From Candidatus Aenigmatarchaeota archaeon (lineage in GTDB: Archaea > Aenigmatarchaeota > Aenigmatarchaeia > GW2011-AR5), in contig JACPAG010000005.1 in assembly GCA_016180945.1 (NCBI GenBank), forward strand, positions 1-64,000: a DNA stretch of 64,000 nucleotides, read 5' to 3'. The notes under the pieces are model-generated. The model made no database searches and was not told where the DNA came from. It saw only the letters and a program-made list of their open reading frames with translations. A program made the translations under genes and the position numbers. Positions 24,576 through 34,481 of this stretch are shown one piece after another; positions within the stretch are counted from its first letter, which is position 1, and the number at the start of each line of letters is the position of its first letter.

Positions 24576-26615
24576 TCACCTGCTGTAGTTTCCTGCCGTT
24601 TCTCTTCCTAGTTTTTCTCTTGTTTCTAATTGTCCTGCTATCCTTCCAGCCATTCCATAAACAGTTTCTGGATCACTCTGAAACGACATCCACTTCAAAA
24701 CTTCAATCCCAATTTCTCTTGATTTAGTTAAGCAATAGTCCATTAATAGCTGTGCTGTTCTCCTATCTTCAGGCGGAAGTAACTGCAAAGTTTTATAAAG
24801 TTCTGGCACATCTTTGAATTTTCGCACTGTAGCACTTATACCTGATGCCGCTCTAAAATCATATTCTGTTGACATGCCATTTTCTCCCGTATAGTGTGAA
24901 TTGAATAAAGCTTTCCTAAGATACGTCTGCATGAATCTGTTGTCTTCAGGCGAAAGTCCTTTTAATTGCTGTTCCATAACTCTTAATGTATTGCCTTGTG
25001 GGGTTTGTGTCTCTCGCACAGAATTCCACCATCTTATAAAGGCCATATCTTCAGGCGCTTGAAGATAATCAATAGAAAGTGCGTTTAAACTTGCATCGGG
25101 ACCTTTATTGTCAACATACCTTATCATCCCCTCCTCTATGATTACATGACCTCTATCTCTTAAGGTCGATAATACATCCGTAATCGAAGTTGCCTTTATA
25201 CCTAGTCTAGCAAGCGATTCATACAATTCTTTTCGAGGCACTGCTTCTTCTGAAGCATGTTGCTGTAAATAATCGAGTATAACAGGTTTGACAGTTCTGC
25301 GTTGCGCTTTCGTTGATGCTTTTGGAGACGGTTCTGTGCCATCGTATCTGATTCTTCTTCTCCTGCCAGAAAACCTTCCATCTCCTTTCACTGCTGTCAT
25401 TAAACGACTGACATCGCCATCATAAGCAGAAACGAGAGGGCGTAACTCATCATAACCAATTTCTTGTCCTTGGCGCTGCATTACATAAGATTTTATTGTG
25501 CTTACAGCTTCTGTACGTGTCAGTTGCGGTGCTCCATCTCTGGTCTTAGAAGCAGATGTCCTAGCTGCGACAACTATGGTGAATGGGGTTGTATTACCGT
25601 CGCCAGTTACAACTTCTTTTTCTAGTAAGCGTCTTACAGCACGAGACATTGGAAGTTGCTCCCCTCTTGCTATAGCACGATAAACTTCTGCTTCTTTCGT
25701 GCCTTCCCTCACCATGGGATGCAATGGGATTTCTTCTTGTGGGGACTCTGTTTGTATAAGTCCAGTCAGATAATTTTCGGCGTCGGGTTCTGTCTGGGAT
25801 GTTCCTGCCGCATTGTCTCTTGCATAAGCGCTGCCAAACTCCCTATCTATGCCATCTAAAGATAAAAGCATTTCTCTTATGGCTGGTATAGTAGATTCGT
25901 GAGACCGATAAACTGTAATACCATTTAAGCTACTAGGAACTAGAATGCCAAGTTGTACAGCATATTCAAGCAAAACTGGAGCTTCCTCCCTGTAAGGCAC
26001 AGGAAACATATGTGCATCTTCTGCTGTCGCATAAGAACCAGGTTTTGAAAAATGCTTTAGTATTCCTCGACCTAAAGCGAGATTCATTTCTCTCAGGGTT
26101 CTTCTTCTTACTTCAGGTTCTTCTGTAGCAAATCTTTGTATTTCCTCAAAATATTGCCTTGCCACAACTCTTTTGGAAGGGTGTCTTGATTTGTTCAGTG
26201 TGTCTGGAGCTATTTCTCTTCCATTTGTGTGCGATTCCCGCATGTCCCGGGCTACATTCATCGTACCTTTAGAAAACGGGAAGCCAAAAGCAGATTTAAA
26301 GGCAGCTGCATAGCCACCTTCGACATGAATAATAACAGCATAATAAACTTTAGGGTGATTAGCACTTATCGCACTTTTCCGCAACCCATCGACTCCTTCT
26401 TGCACACGTACCCTTTTCAATTGTTCGATAATTTCTTCTCTTGTCCAGTCCGATCCATGTTGTGACCTAGCAGGCTTTAATCCTAATTTTCCCCTCTGTT
26501 CCATATAATGCTTCGGACTTATTCCTGCAAAGGCTGCACCCTCTCTATCGGTTAGGCCCAATTCATGCGCTACTTTTATTCTTTCTATTTTTTCGTCAGA
26601 AATTCTTGCTGGCAT
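24576..26615 (-). CDS. Large orphan protein with repeated HTH-like modules, 679 aa
   Basis: Not in a family I know. Residues 1-50 look like a homeodomain-type HTH (KIERIKVAHELGLTDREGAA). The middle holds a 65-residue module (IKSYVMQRQGQEIGYDELRP ... FSGRRRRIRYDG) also found twice in the 946-aa neighbour. A winged-helix-like stretch follows (ILDYLQQHASEEAVPRKELY). The C-terminus (LQLLPPEDRRTAQLLMDY) matches the end of the 394-aa neighbour. It therefore shares modules with both neighbours. A DNA-binding role is inferred from the HTH-like parts. Confidence 0.65.
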   Translation of the reverse strand: MPARISDEKIERIKVAHELGLTDREGAAFAGISPKHYMEQRGKLGLKPARSQHGSDWTREEIIEQLKRVRVQEGVDGLRKSAISANHPKVYYAVIIHVEGGYAAAFKSAFGFPFSKGTMNVARDMRESHTNGREIAPDTLNKSRHPSKRVVARQYFEEIQRFATEEPEVRRRTLREMNLALGRGILKHFSKPGSYATAEDAHMFPVPYREEAPVLLEYAVQLGILVPSSLNGITVYRSHESTIPAIREMLLSLDGIDREFGSAYARDNAAGTSQTEPDAENYLTGLIQTESPQEEIPLHPMVREGTKEAEVYRAIARGEQLPMSRAVRRLLEKEVVTGDGNTTPFTIVVAARTSASKTRDGAPQLTRTEAVSTIKSYVMQRQGQEIGYDELRPLVSAYDGDVSRLMTAVKGDGRFSGRRRRIRYDGTEPSPKASTKAQRRTVKPVILDYLQQHASEEAVPRKELYESLARLGIKATSITDVLSTLRDRGHVIIEEGMIRYVDNKGPDASLNALSIDYLQAPEDMAFIRWWNSVRETQTPQGNTLRVMEQQLKGLSPEDNRFMQTYLRKALFNSHYTGENGMSTEYDFRAASGISATVRKFKDVPELYKTLQLLPPEDRRTAQLLMDYCLTKSREIGIEVLKWMSFQSDPETVYGMAGRIAGQLETREKLGRETAGNYSR

Positions 26616-26662
26616 ATCTTGCGAGTTCTTTGGATTCTATTTAAAGGCTTCTATTGAGGTGG

Positions 26663-27247
26663 TCACTGAAGCATCGTAGCCAAATCGCCTCTTCTTTGAA
26701 ATTCCACACATACGCCTGTGAGTTGCCCCCACATGCCGTAGGTTTGACTTAGCCTGAGCCTGGCTGCTTGTAAATTGCCATACGGCAAATCTGCACTCGT
26801 GGTCGTCATTGAAAAATGATGAGAAGAATATCTGCCGAAATCCCGTAAGTACCTTTCAATTTCCTCTGCCGCTGCGCGCAATAATTCATCATGATAGGGG
26901 CTGCCGGGAGGCGGCAGCCTATATCCGCTTTCCCTCTGCTCAAACACAGCAAATGGATAAGCACCAACCGCCTGTTCCAGCCTTTCAACAAATTCCGGAA
27001 CAATCAAATATCTGTCATCAACCTGAAACGACAGCCAGCCTTCGCTTAGATGACTGTTGGCTGTAATTTGCACTCTTCTATCCCCATGTCTGCGATTATC
27101 CAGATGCCCGGAACAGCTGGAGATGGTATCTGCAAAGGGAAGTTTATTCATTTCAACTACCAGGTCTCGTATTGGATAATCTATGTCCTTTAATTTTACA
27201 TGAGCGGGGAGCATTTTCATCAACTCGGAATCAATAACTTCCTGCAT
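26663..27247 (-). CDS. Orphan protein with an SSCSGH motif, 194 aa
   Basis: I start at MQEVIDSELMKM (27247), which overlaps the end of the upstream 394-aa gene by 17 bp. A longer in-frame extension to 27436 would run over that gene. The motif ADTISSCSGHLD with a nearby RRVQI resembles the active-site style of Taw3/TYW3-like proteins (SSCSG), but the rest is not recognisably that family. Function unknown; probably co-expressed with its neighbours. Confidence 0.55.
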   Translation of the reverse strand: MQEVIDSELMKMLPAHVKLKDIDYPIRDLVVEMNKLPFADTISSCSGHLDNRRHGDRRVQITANSHLSEGWLSFQVDDRYLIVPEFVERLEQAVGAYPFAVFEQRESGYRLPPPGSPYHDELLRAAAEEIERYLRDFGRYSSHHFSMTTTSADLPYGNLQAARLRLSQTYGMWGQLTGVCVEFQRRGDLATMLQ

Positions 27248-28415
27248 TTTGCCGCATAGCCTGATAAGCAGCTTCTGGATTGCTTTGGACTGACATTCTT
27301 CTAAGCCTTTCCAACCCGACTTCTCTTGGTAGTCTGCGAAGCAGGTACTCTCCCAGCGTATCCGCAGTTCTAGGGTCTTCAGGCGGCAATAACTGCAGTG
27401 TTGCACGAAGCTCAGGAGGAATGCCGTCTTCTCCACTATATTTGCTTATTACATCGCTTACTATTGCTGTTCTTCTGAAATCAGGATTTCCCGGTTTGCA
27501 TAAAACTCCAGCCAAATAAAAGGTCGCAATTCTTCTGTCCTGATAAGGAAGTCCTTGCAGTCCTTTGTCAAAGGATCTTATCGCATCGCCTTCTTGACCC
27601 TGCATTTCCAGTAGCCTTTTCCACAATAAAACTTCAGAGAAGTCGGAATCTTCTTCATGCCAACGAATTAACATTTCCCTAATGCTTTCAATAGCATTAT
27701 TCGAAGCCCTGTAAGCCGTTATTCCGTTTACGCTGACAGGAACAAGAAGGCCTAGTTGCGCGCCATACTCCAATAAAAGCGGAACCTCGCCCCGATACGG
27801 CGCAGGGAACGCTTTTTTCATTTCAGGCGTTACATATGAACGGGGTTTTGAAAGGTATCTGAGTATCATTCTTGCTAAAACTCCCTGATTTTCTTTTACG
27901 GTTCTTTTTCTTGCAGCAGGCGCTTCGAGAGCAAATCTTAGTATAGCGTCGAACTGCCCTAGTCTGATAAGTGTTCCGAATACTTCTCTTTCTTTGGACA
28001 GCTTAGCAGGGTCTATCTCATGGCCGCTTTCGAGAAGTTCGTGAATGCGCTCTGCAAGATTAACAGCTCCTTTTGAAAATGGAAAACCAAAAGCTGATTC
28101 GAATGCCTTTTTATAGCCTCCGTTGACATGATATTGAATACCCCTATAAACGCCCAGATGTCTTTGTTCTATTCCACTGAAGCCGCTAATCCCTTCTTCT
28201 GTGCGAATTCTTCTCAGTTGCTCGATACTATTTTCTTGCGTCCATTGCGAATTGCCATGTTGTTTTAACTTTGTTTTTAGCCCAAGCTCCTTTTCCCACT
28301 TTACAAAGGTTGTTGGAGAAATCCCTGCAAACGCAGCTCCCGCACGTACGCTCAAGCCCAATTCATGAGCCATTCTAATTCTTTCTACGGTTTCTTCAGA
28401 AATTCTTGGTAGCAT
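27231..28415 (-). CDS. Orphan HTH-containing paralogue, 394 aa
   Basis: Paralogue of the 679-aa protein. The N-terminal HTH-like part (TVERIRMAHELGLSVRAGAA, FAGISPTTF), the block SAFGFPFSKGAVNLA and the C-terminal LQLLPPEDPRTADTLGEYLL with LRRMSVQSNPEAAY all correspond. It lacks the middle winged-helix modules. The upstream TATTTAAAG (about 28440-28448) can serve this gene and the divergent ferredoxin. Function unknown. Confidence 0.6.
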   Translation of the reverse strand: MLPRISEETVERIRMAHELGLSVRAGAAFAGISPTTFVKWEKELGLKTKLKQHGNSQWTQENSIEQLRRIRTEEGISGFSGIEQRHLGVYRGIQYHVNGGYKKAFESAFGFPFSKGAVNLAERIHELLESGHEIDPAKLSKEREVFGTLIRLGQFDAILRFALEAPAARKRTVKENQGVLARMILRYLSKPRSYVTPEMKKAFPAPYRGEVPLLLEYGAQLGLLVPVSVNGITAYRASNNAIESIREMLIRWHEEDSDFSEVLLWKRLLEMQGQEGDAIRSFDKGLQGLPYQDRRIATFYLAGVLCKPGNPDFRRTAIVSDVISKYSGEDGIPPELRATLQLLPPEDPRTADTLGEYLLRRLPREVGLERLRRMSVQSNPEAAYQAMRQNAGSY

Positions 28416-28479
28416 AGATTTTCTGACTTTCTTGGAATTCTATTTAAAGATTGTAAAGATTAGCTAATTGGTTGATTCA

Positions 28480-28737
28480 ATGGCCAGATATCTCGTCCAA
28501 TATGAGCGCAAGGGATGCATTGGCGCGGCCGTATGCGCGGCGGTCAACGCAGACGACTGGATAATGAACAGTGACGGCAAGGCGGATTTTGTTGGTGCTG
28601 TATTTAATGAAGCCACGCAGATGTGGGAGCGGGAAATAGATGAGTCACAGCTGGAGACTATGAAGGCCGCGGCTGAAGGTTGTCCGGCTATTGTTATACA
28701 CATAACGAATCTGGAAACGGGCGAGAAGATAATTTGA
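28480..28737 (+). CDS. Small ferredoxin-like protein, 85 aa
   Basis: Homologous to the C-terminal part of the 24163 protein: YERKGCIGAAVCAAVNADDW ... AAEGCPAIVIHI. Only three cysteines remain (C-x5-C plus one in GCP), and the position usually occupied by a third clustered Cys is replaced (AAVNADDW). A 3Fe-4S or an incomplete cluster is possible. The start at ATG 28480 is chosen over TTG 28468 because the TATA box lies only about 30 bp upstream. It sits divergently between orphan genes. Confidence 0.65.
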   Translation: MARYLVQYERKGCIGAAVCAAVNADDWIMNSDGKADFVGAVFNEATQMWEREIDESQLETMKAAAEGCPAIVIHITNLETGEKII

Positions 28738-28741
28738 GAAG

Positions 28742-31582
28742 TTATGAAATATGAATAGCGTATTTTCTTAGTACAGTTAGTGCCCTTTTATCTCCACCAA
28801 TATTTAATTCTTCCAGACAAGCTACGCCTTGTTGTACTGAAATATAAGGCTTCTTACCACCTACTGCATGCAAAAACGCCCCTAGATAGTGCTGATTGTC
28901 AGGATGGTTTAACAATGTTAAAAGGCCTCCAGTAACTTTAGCAGATATATTTCCATAATTTTCCTCTACTGCTCTCAAAAAGCCACTAATCTGTCCTATA
29001 GCATATACTGCCCAGTCGGAACCTGACTTTGGAATTAGTCTTTTCAAAGCTGCTGGCAGGCGTGAATCACGCTCAGCTATATACGGCAGATTCGTTCTTA
29101 CAATTTCACTCTGAGGGCTACCGTTCTTAGAAAACAAAGGGCCCCATACAAGGTCGGTTGTTAAGTCTGCAGGGCCGAGTGCTTGGACTGCATTTCTAAC
29201 ATGGGGCACTAAAGCAGTTGTAGCTACAGGTCCACTAAATTCAGCCAAATAAGTTTCCATTTCGTCGGGGTCTATTTTTTCTTGCGCTTCCAGATACCGA
29301 ATAAGTCGCTCTGCATCTCCGCTTCTAAGAGAACCTTCCAGAGCTGTTCTTAATGCGTCCAGTGCATGCGCGTATTCATCACCAACTGTTTCGGTGTCCT
29401 CTGGCAAAACCTTATCAAGGAGCACTCGTTCTATTCTTCTCGACTGTTCTTCGGGAAGCTGTTCTGCAGTTTCTTGAAATCTGCTAAGGCTGGCATCCAT
29501 TCTCCTTGAGATTTCATAATAAGAAGACAGGGTTGTTGCATATGCTGGGTTTTGTGGCGCTTCGGTTACATAAGGATGTTGATTATTTCCTGAAGTAGGC
29601 GCTTGTGACCCACTTTCAGTTCTTAATGAATCTAAATATCTAGTTACATCAGGAACGTTTGTTCCTGTTTTTTCCAGTTCTGCCAAGAATCGGTCGATAT
29701 CACCATCTTTGTCTAAAAATCTTTCAAGCGTTCTTCCTACGTTGTTTAATGCTTCTACTTGTTCTGGAGTTGCGCCATCCGGAGGCGCAACTCTTACAGC
29801 ATAATCTTCAAGTCTATCGGCCTGATTTTCTAGCAGTCTTCCAGACAATCTTCCCAAGTACTCTATAACAGCATCAATTGAAAGAGAAGGCCGAATGGCA
29901 GCTGATGGCGTGGCTTCTTTGTATTCTACAGGCGTTGGCGGTTCATGTACAGCTTCCTGTGCTCCGCCTGCTTGCGCAGTTACTTCATCTGGTAATGCTC
30001 CGGCATCTCTATACTCTGGCACAGGTGCTTGTTGCGGTTCACTTTGGGTCCTTTTTTTCGCCTTCTTGGTTCCGCCTTCTATTAATTTATGTCTCTTAAG
30101 TTTATCCAAAGTAACTGCAAGCGTGTGAGGGTTTAAACCGCTGAACTGCGGGTCTCTTATTATTTCGTCGAATGAGACCTCTCCTTCCAAACCATTTACA
30201 TATGAAAGAAGCCTGTCAGCAATACTTCCTGGTTTTGTAGTGTATGCGTGGGCGTCCTGTTTGCTTCTTTCAGTTGTGACGGCTTTTCCTGTATGTGCAG
30301 CTGTTGTTTGCGTCCCTCCTACACCTTCGTACATAACTGTTCCCCAGTTTCCGGAGAATTCCCCCAGTTGTTTAATTCGAGTCATAGTATTCCAGAATAA
30401 CTGGTCTGTAATCCCAGGAAATAATCGTCTTAGTATTTTGTAATCAATCTCTTCTCCTGGATGAGTAGTAAGATAGCCCTTTACTTTAGCGAGGGCTTCT
30501 GCAGGTGTTGTTTGAGTTGGGGCAGAAATAACTGCAGGTTTTGGGCCAGCTTTTTCTGTCTGTCTTGCTGGCTGTGCCCCTTCATACTTAACTCTTCCCC
30601 AGCTGCCAGAAAATTCTGGTTGTGATTTCATTCGTGTCATTACATTACCGAATTGTTTGCCTGTAACACCAGGAATCACAGCGTGTATTGCATCATAACT
30701 AATCTCTTGATATGGGTGTTCCTTAACATACGCCGTTACTATGGCTTTAGCTTGTGATGTTGTCATAGGGGCAGTTGGTTGAGTACGTGAGGAAACAGTT
30801 GCGGAATCAGGTCCTTGCATCTGCCCCTGTTTGCTGCGGACTGATGACCCTTTTATTCTTACCTTACCACGCCCATCGCTTTCTATCGCGCCTTTTTCCT
30901 TTAATCTGTACAATATATCAGTTATGGTATACACACCATATGCAGGAAATTTGTGTTTCAAGTCCTTTACAAGTGTATTTCCTCTTCGTATAGCAGCGTA
31001 AACTTCTGCTTCTTTTTCGGTCAAAGAAAATGGCAATGGGATTTCTTGAGGAACTGAAACTTCTATCTGTTTTGCTTCAGGTTTTATTGTCAAGACGCCA
31101 TCCCTATATTCTACAAGGCGTTTTTCTCCCATCAGGACGTACAGCATAAAATTTACACTTATGCCGGGGAATTCTCTCCCTAATTTTTCTTTGGTGTCAA
31201 TCCCCCTTCCTATAGCCGAATAATATTTTGCTGTTAACGTCCCTTCTTGTAAAGAAGAAGGCAATAAAATTTCTTGAGGGGCTGGAATTGCTGTTTGAAC
31301 AACTTGTTGTACAATTACAGGTTCTGCAGGATGCGCACCGTCCGCTCCTATGCTTTCAGGAGCAACGGTTTGCTGAACTCCGGCTACTCCTTGCACATAC
31401 TGTCTAAACTCCAGCAAAGCTGGCGGTCTCCATTGTTCTGGCAGGCCATTTATCATGGCATCTAACCTTGTCAGAATTTCAGCCAAATCTGCAGGATATT
31501 TTCTTACAAGTTCAGAAAGAGCTTCGTTGCGCTGGTTAGCATCAGCAAGAGCTTGGGTGAGCTGGTCTGTGAGTTTGCTCAT
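28742..31582 (-). CDS. Large modular orphan protein, 946 aa
   Basis: Not in a family I know. Several winged-helix-like modules are visible. Two repeats of about 65 residues end MTRMKSQPEFSGSWGRVKYE and MTRIKQLGEFSGNWGTVMYE, separated by about 85 residues. Two earlier modules begin with SLQEGTLTAKYYSAIGRG and SLTEKEAEVYAAIRRG. The C-terminal 350 residues are helical. Proline/threonine-rich linkers separate modules. It shares its repeat with the 679-aa protein. Together they look like a lineage-specific family of multi-HTH proteins. TTTTAAAATAAC upstream is a probable TATA region. Confidence 0.65.
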   Translation of the reverse strand: MSKLTDQLTQALADANQRNEALSELVRKYPADLAEILTRLDAMINGLPEQWRPPALLEFRQYVQGVAGVQQTVAPESIGADGAHPAEPVIVQQVVQTAIPAPQEILLPSSLQEGTLTAKYYSAIGRGIDTKEKLGREFPGISVNFMLYVLMGEKRLVEYRDGVLTIKPEAKQIEVSVPQEIPLPFSLTEKEAEVYAAIRRGNTLVKDLKHKFPAYGVYTITDILYRLKEKGAIESDGRGKVRIKGSSVRSKQGQMQGPDSATVSSRTQPTAPMTTSQAKAIVTAYVKEHPYQEISYDAIHAVIPGVTGKQFGNVMTRMKSQPEFSGSWGRVKYEGAQPARQTEKAGPKPAVISAPTQTTPAEALAKVKGYLTTHPGEEIDYKILRRLFPGITDQLFWNTMTRIKQLGEFSGNWGTVMYEGVGGTQTTAAHTGKAVTTERSKQDAHAYTTKPGSIADRLLSYVNGLEGEVSFDEIIRDPQFSGLNPHTLAVTLDKLKRHKLIEGGTKKAKKRTQSEPQQAPVPEYRDAGALPDEVTAQAGGAQEAVHEPPTPVEYKEATPSAAIRPSLSIDAVIEYLGRLSGRLLENQADRLEDYAVRVAPPDGATPEQVEALNNVGRTLERFLDKDGDIDRFLAELEKTGTNVPDVTRYLDSLRTESGSQAPTSGNNQHPYVTEAPQNPAYATTLSSYYEISRRMDASLSRFQETAEQLPEEQSRRIERVLLDKVLPEDTETVGDEYAHALDALRTALEGSLRSGDAERLIRYLEAQEKIDPDEMETYLAEFSGPVATTALVPHVRNAVQALGPADLTTDLVWGPLFSKNGSPQSEIVRTNLPYIAERDSRLPAALKRLIPKSGSDWAVYAIGQISGFLRAVEENYGNISAKVTGGLLTLLNHPDNQHYLGAFLHAVGGKKPYISVQQGVACLEELNIGGDKRALTVLRKYAIHIS

Positions 31583-31830
31583 ACAATCAATAAATATACA
31601 CTGTTATTTTAAAAAGCCGACTTCATGGATTGCTTTAACTAAAGGTATGCTAGAAGCCAGATTGGTTGTTTTGTGGTTATAATTGGGTATGAACCGTTGC
31701 CTAGTGCATATCCCCAGTCAAACAGCAGCAAAGAAAATCTATGTTCCGACTTACCTTTTCATCCGTTAAGTTAATAGAATCGACTTCATGGATATTTGTA
31801 ATGCTTTCGTAATGGTATACTTGGTGTTAC

Positions 31831-34017
31831 TCACACATTCAATTCCGACATGCCTTTTCTCTGGCGGATTTTCTGGATGACCTGCATCTTCAGCTCTTCA
31901 GGCATGCGCTCGAACGTGACATCTATCAGCGAATAGAATCCCTTGCCGCCCGTAACGCTTTTTAGTATTGCCTCAAAGCCGATCATCTCGGCTACCGGCA
32001 ATTTTGACTGGATGGCTGCTGTCCCAAGCTCTGTGACCGTGTCTAAAATCTGGCCCCGCCTGTTCTGAAGCAGGTTCATGACAGCGCTTATCAGCTCTTC
32101 GGGCACGTCGATGCGGATGGTCTGCACGGGCTCAAGAAGCGTTGGCTTTGCACGGAGCATGGCTTCCTTGATTGCGTCGCTTACTGCCGGAAGCACCTGT
32201 GCCGGACCGCGATGGATTGCATCCTCGTGCAGCTTTGCATCGGTGAGGCGGACCTTGATAGAGCTGCACGGCTCGCCGGCAAGAGGGCCCTGCTCGGTGA
32301 CGTTTTTGAACGCGTCTATGACCAGTTCTATAGTCTCGTTCAGATATTGTATGCCCTTTGTTGCGTCCAATAACATGTTATGATTATGCAGCTCGTCTAT
32401 CCGCTTCGCTTCATCCCGGCTCAGGCCGTATTCGACGAACTGCGGAATAAGCTGTTTGAGATACTTGCGAACGTTCTCCTCCTTTATCTTGCCGCTTGCA
32501 AGCGCTTCGTAAACGCTTTGTTCCAGCGGCTCGACTGTTAAATAGAACCGGTTATGCTTGTTGGATGACTTGCCTTCGACTTCCGGGCTTGCGGCACGGA
32601 CGGTTTCGCGGTATATAACAATCGGCGGCGAAGCCGTGATTTCAATGCCTTTGTCTTTCAGCGGCCTTTCAACTTTTGCGTCTATATGCAACTCCCCTAA
32701 ACCGGAAACCAAATATTCGCCTGTCTCTTCGTCTATCTTTATGGTCAGTGTCGGGTCTTCTCTGGATACCTGGCGAAGATAATTAATCAGTTTCGGCAGG
32801 TCCTTCGGGTCTTTGCACTCAACGCTCTTTGTGACCACGGGCTCGAATATATGCTTTATTCTTTCGAACGGCTGGATCTCTTTTTCGACGTCGCATATGG
32901 TTTCGCCCGAGAACGCATCAATCAGTCCTACGATACCGACAATATTACCGGCGGGTATTTCTTCCATCTGTATGCGCTGCGGACCCTTGTATATTGAGAC
33001 CTGCTGGATATGCGCTGTTTTGTGCTGCCCTATCATCCTCACTTCCTGGCCGCGTTTTATGGTGCCGGAAAACAATCGTGCTGTAGCAACGATGCCCGCA
33101 TGAGGGTCCGGGACGACTTTTGTTATTATTGCCGCAAGGCCGCCTTTGTCGTTCAGGTTTATCATGTCCTGCCCTTCAGGCGCGTTTATGTCGCCGTTCC
33201 AGACTTTTGGAAGACGGTACTTTTGCGCGTCTTTCGGATTAGGCAGATGGGTGACAACCATGTTGAGGACTATTTTGTGCAGCGGAATCAGCTTTGAAAG
33301 TTCTTTGTCCTTTCCCTGTTCTGTGTAATCGATGATGTCCTTGAATGTTATCTTTTCCTTTTTCATCAGCGGTATGGAAATCGCCCACTTTCTGAATGCA
33401 GAGCCGAAAGCCACCGAGCCGTTCTCTACGTTGACAATCCATTTTTCTGCAAATTCCTTTTCCACATATTTTTGTATCAGCATGTTGACCTGCATTATTA
33501 TTTTTACAAAACGCTCCTGCATCTGCTCAGGCGTGAGCTTCAGCTCGCGTATCAGACGGTCGACCTTGTTTATGAACAGAACGGGCTTCACGCGCTCGCG
33601 CAAAGCCTGGCGGACCACGGTCTCGGTTTGCGGCATGACCGTCTCGACGGCATCGACCAATATTATAGCGCCGTCAACAGCGCGCATCGCCCGCGTGACA
33701 TCGCCGCCAAAATCCACGTGTCCTGGCGTGTCTATGAGATTTATCAGGTAGTCTTCGCCTGCAACGTGGTGCACCATGGAAGCGTTGGAAGCGAATATAG
33801 TGATGCCACGCTCCTGCTCCTGCTTGTCAAAGTCCATGAACAGCTGCTGACCGGCCAGTTCTTCTGATATCATGCCCGCGCCCGCGAGAAGGTTGTCCGA
33901 GAATGTAGTTTTTCCGTGGTCAATATGCGCAGCGATAGCTATGTTCCGTATCTTCTCCGGCTTGTGCATCAGTTCCTTTATTATCTGCATCCTGTCTTTC
34001 TCTGCGATATTGGACAC
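31831..34017 (-). CDS. fusA: Translation elongation factor EF-2
   Basis: A 728-aa archaeal EF-2, the translocation GTPase. GTPase motifs: AHIDHGKTTFSDNL, RGITIFAS, DTPGHVDFGG and NKVDR. The diphthamide loop in the C-terminal part reads DAIHRGPAQVLP; its histidine is the substrate of the Dph pathway, whose Dph2 gene at 2-699 is frameshifted. It ends the RNA polymerase/ribosomal protein block, downstream of S7 with one small opposite-strand gene between. The archaeal form is clear from the DAIHRGPAQ loop and length. Confidence 0.96.
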   Translation of the reverse strand: MSNIAEKDRMQIIKELMHKPEKIRNIAIAAHIDHGKTTFSDNLLAGAGMISEELAGQQLFMDFDKQEQERGITIFASNASMVHHVAGEDYLINLIDTPGHVDFGGDVTRAMRAVDGAIILVDAVETVMPQTETVVRQALRERVKPVLFINKVDRLIRELKLTPEQMQERFVKIIMQVNMLIQKYVEKEFAEKWIVNVENGSVAFGSAFRKWAISIPLMKKEKITFKDIIDYTEQGKDKELSKLIPLHKIVLNMVVTHLPNPKDAQKYRLPKVWNGDINAPEGQDMINLNDKGGLAAIITKVVPDPHAGIVATARLFSGTIKRGQEVRMIGQHKTAHIQQVSIYKGPQRIQMEEIPAGNIVGIVGLIDAFSGETICDVEKEIQPFERIKHIFEPVVTKSVECKDPKDLPKLINYLRQVSREDPTLTIKIDEETGEYLVSGLGELHIDAKVERPLKDKGIEITASPPIVIYRETVRAASPEVEGKSSNKHNRFYLTVEPLEQSVYEALASGKIKEENVRKYLKQLIPQFVEYGLSRDEAKRIDELHNHNMLLDATKGIQYLNETIELVIDAFKNVTEQGPLAGEPCSSIKVRLTDAKLHEDAIHRGPAQVLPAVSDAIKEAMLRAKPTLLEPVQTIRIDVPEELISAVMNLLQNRRGQILDTVTELGTAAIQSKLPVAEMIGFEAILKSVTGGKGFYSLIDVTFERMPEELKMQVIQKIRQRKGMSELNV

Positions 34018-34208
34018 CTATCTTTTCTTATAACATGACTCACTATTTGGTATATATTCAGTTTGCTGTCTGTCTTATAGTTTTAAAAATTCAAGAAGCA
34101 GGGTAAAAAATAGATTATCTTCACCCTTACTTCATGTCAATACGCTTGCGGTATAACCATATGTAGTTGTTGCCGCTCTTTTTAAAGTTTTTGGAGAAAT
34201 CGGTGATT

Positions 34209-34475
34209 GTGACAACATCGGAATTATACAGGGCTCTGGAAGAAGGATTGGAAATTGCAGAAAGCGGTTCTCCGGAAGAGATAACCAACTGGTACAGGCA
34301 AAGGTTTGAGCCACTATGGAGGGTGCTGTACCCTGTAGGGGCTACGCGAGACGCTTTCGGTTATGATTGCGACAGGGTTGCGAATAATATTTCCTATATC
34401 TCTAGTTTTCCTCAGAAGAAGGATGCATTCTTAAGAGAGGCGCACAAAATTTTTGAGGGGCTGCAAAAACCATAG
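34209..34475 (+). CDS. Orphan protein, 88 aa, on the opposite strand between S7 and EF-2
   Basis: Not recognised. TTTTTAAAG at about 34178-34186 is a good TATA box, so a leaderless start at GTG 34209 (or GTG 34203) is likely. The product starts MTTSELYRALEEGLEIAESG, a helical charged protein. It interrupts the conserved S7-EF-2 order and faces S7 convergently, with only 6 bp between stops. Confidence 0.45.
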   Translation: MTTSELYRALEEGLEIAESGSPEEITNWYRQRFEPLWRVLYPVGATRDAFGYDCDRVANNISYISSFPQKKDAFLREAHKIFEGLQKP

Positions 34476-34481
34476 AACAAA

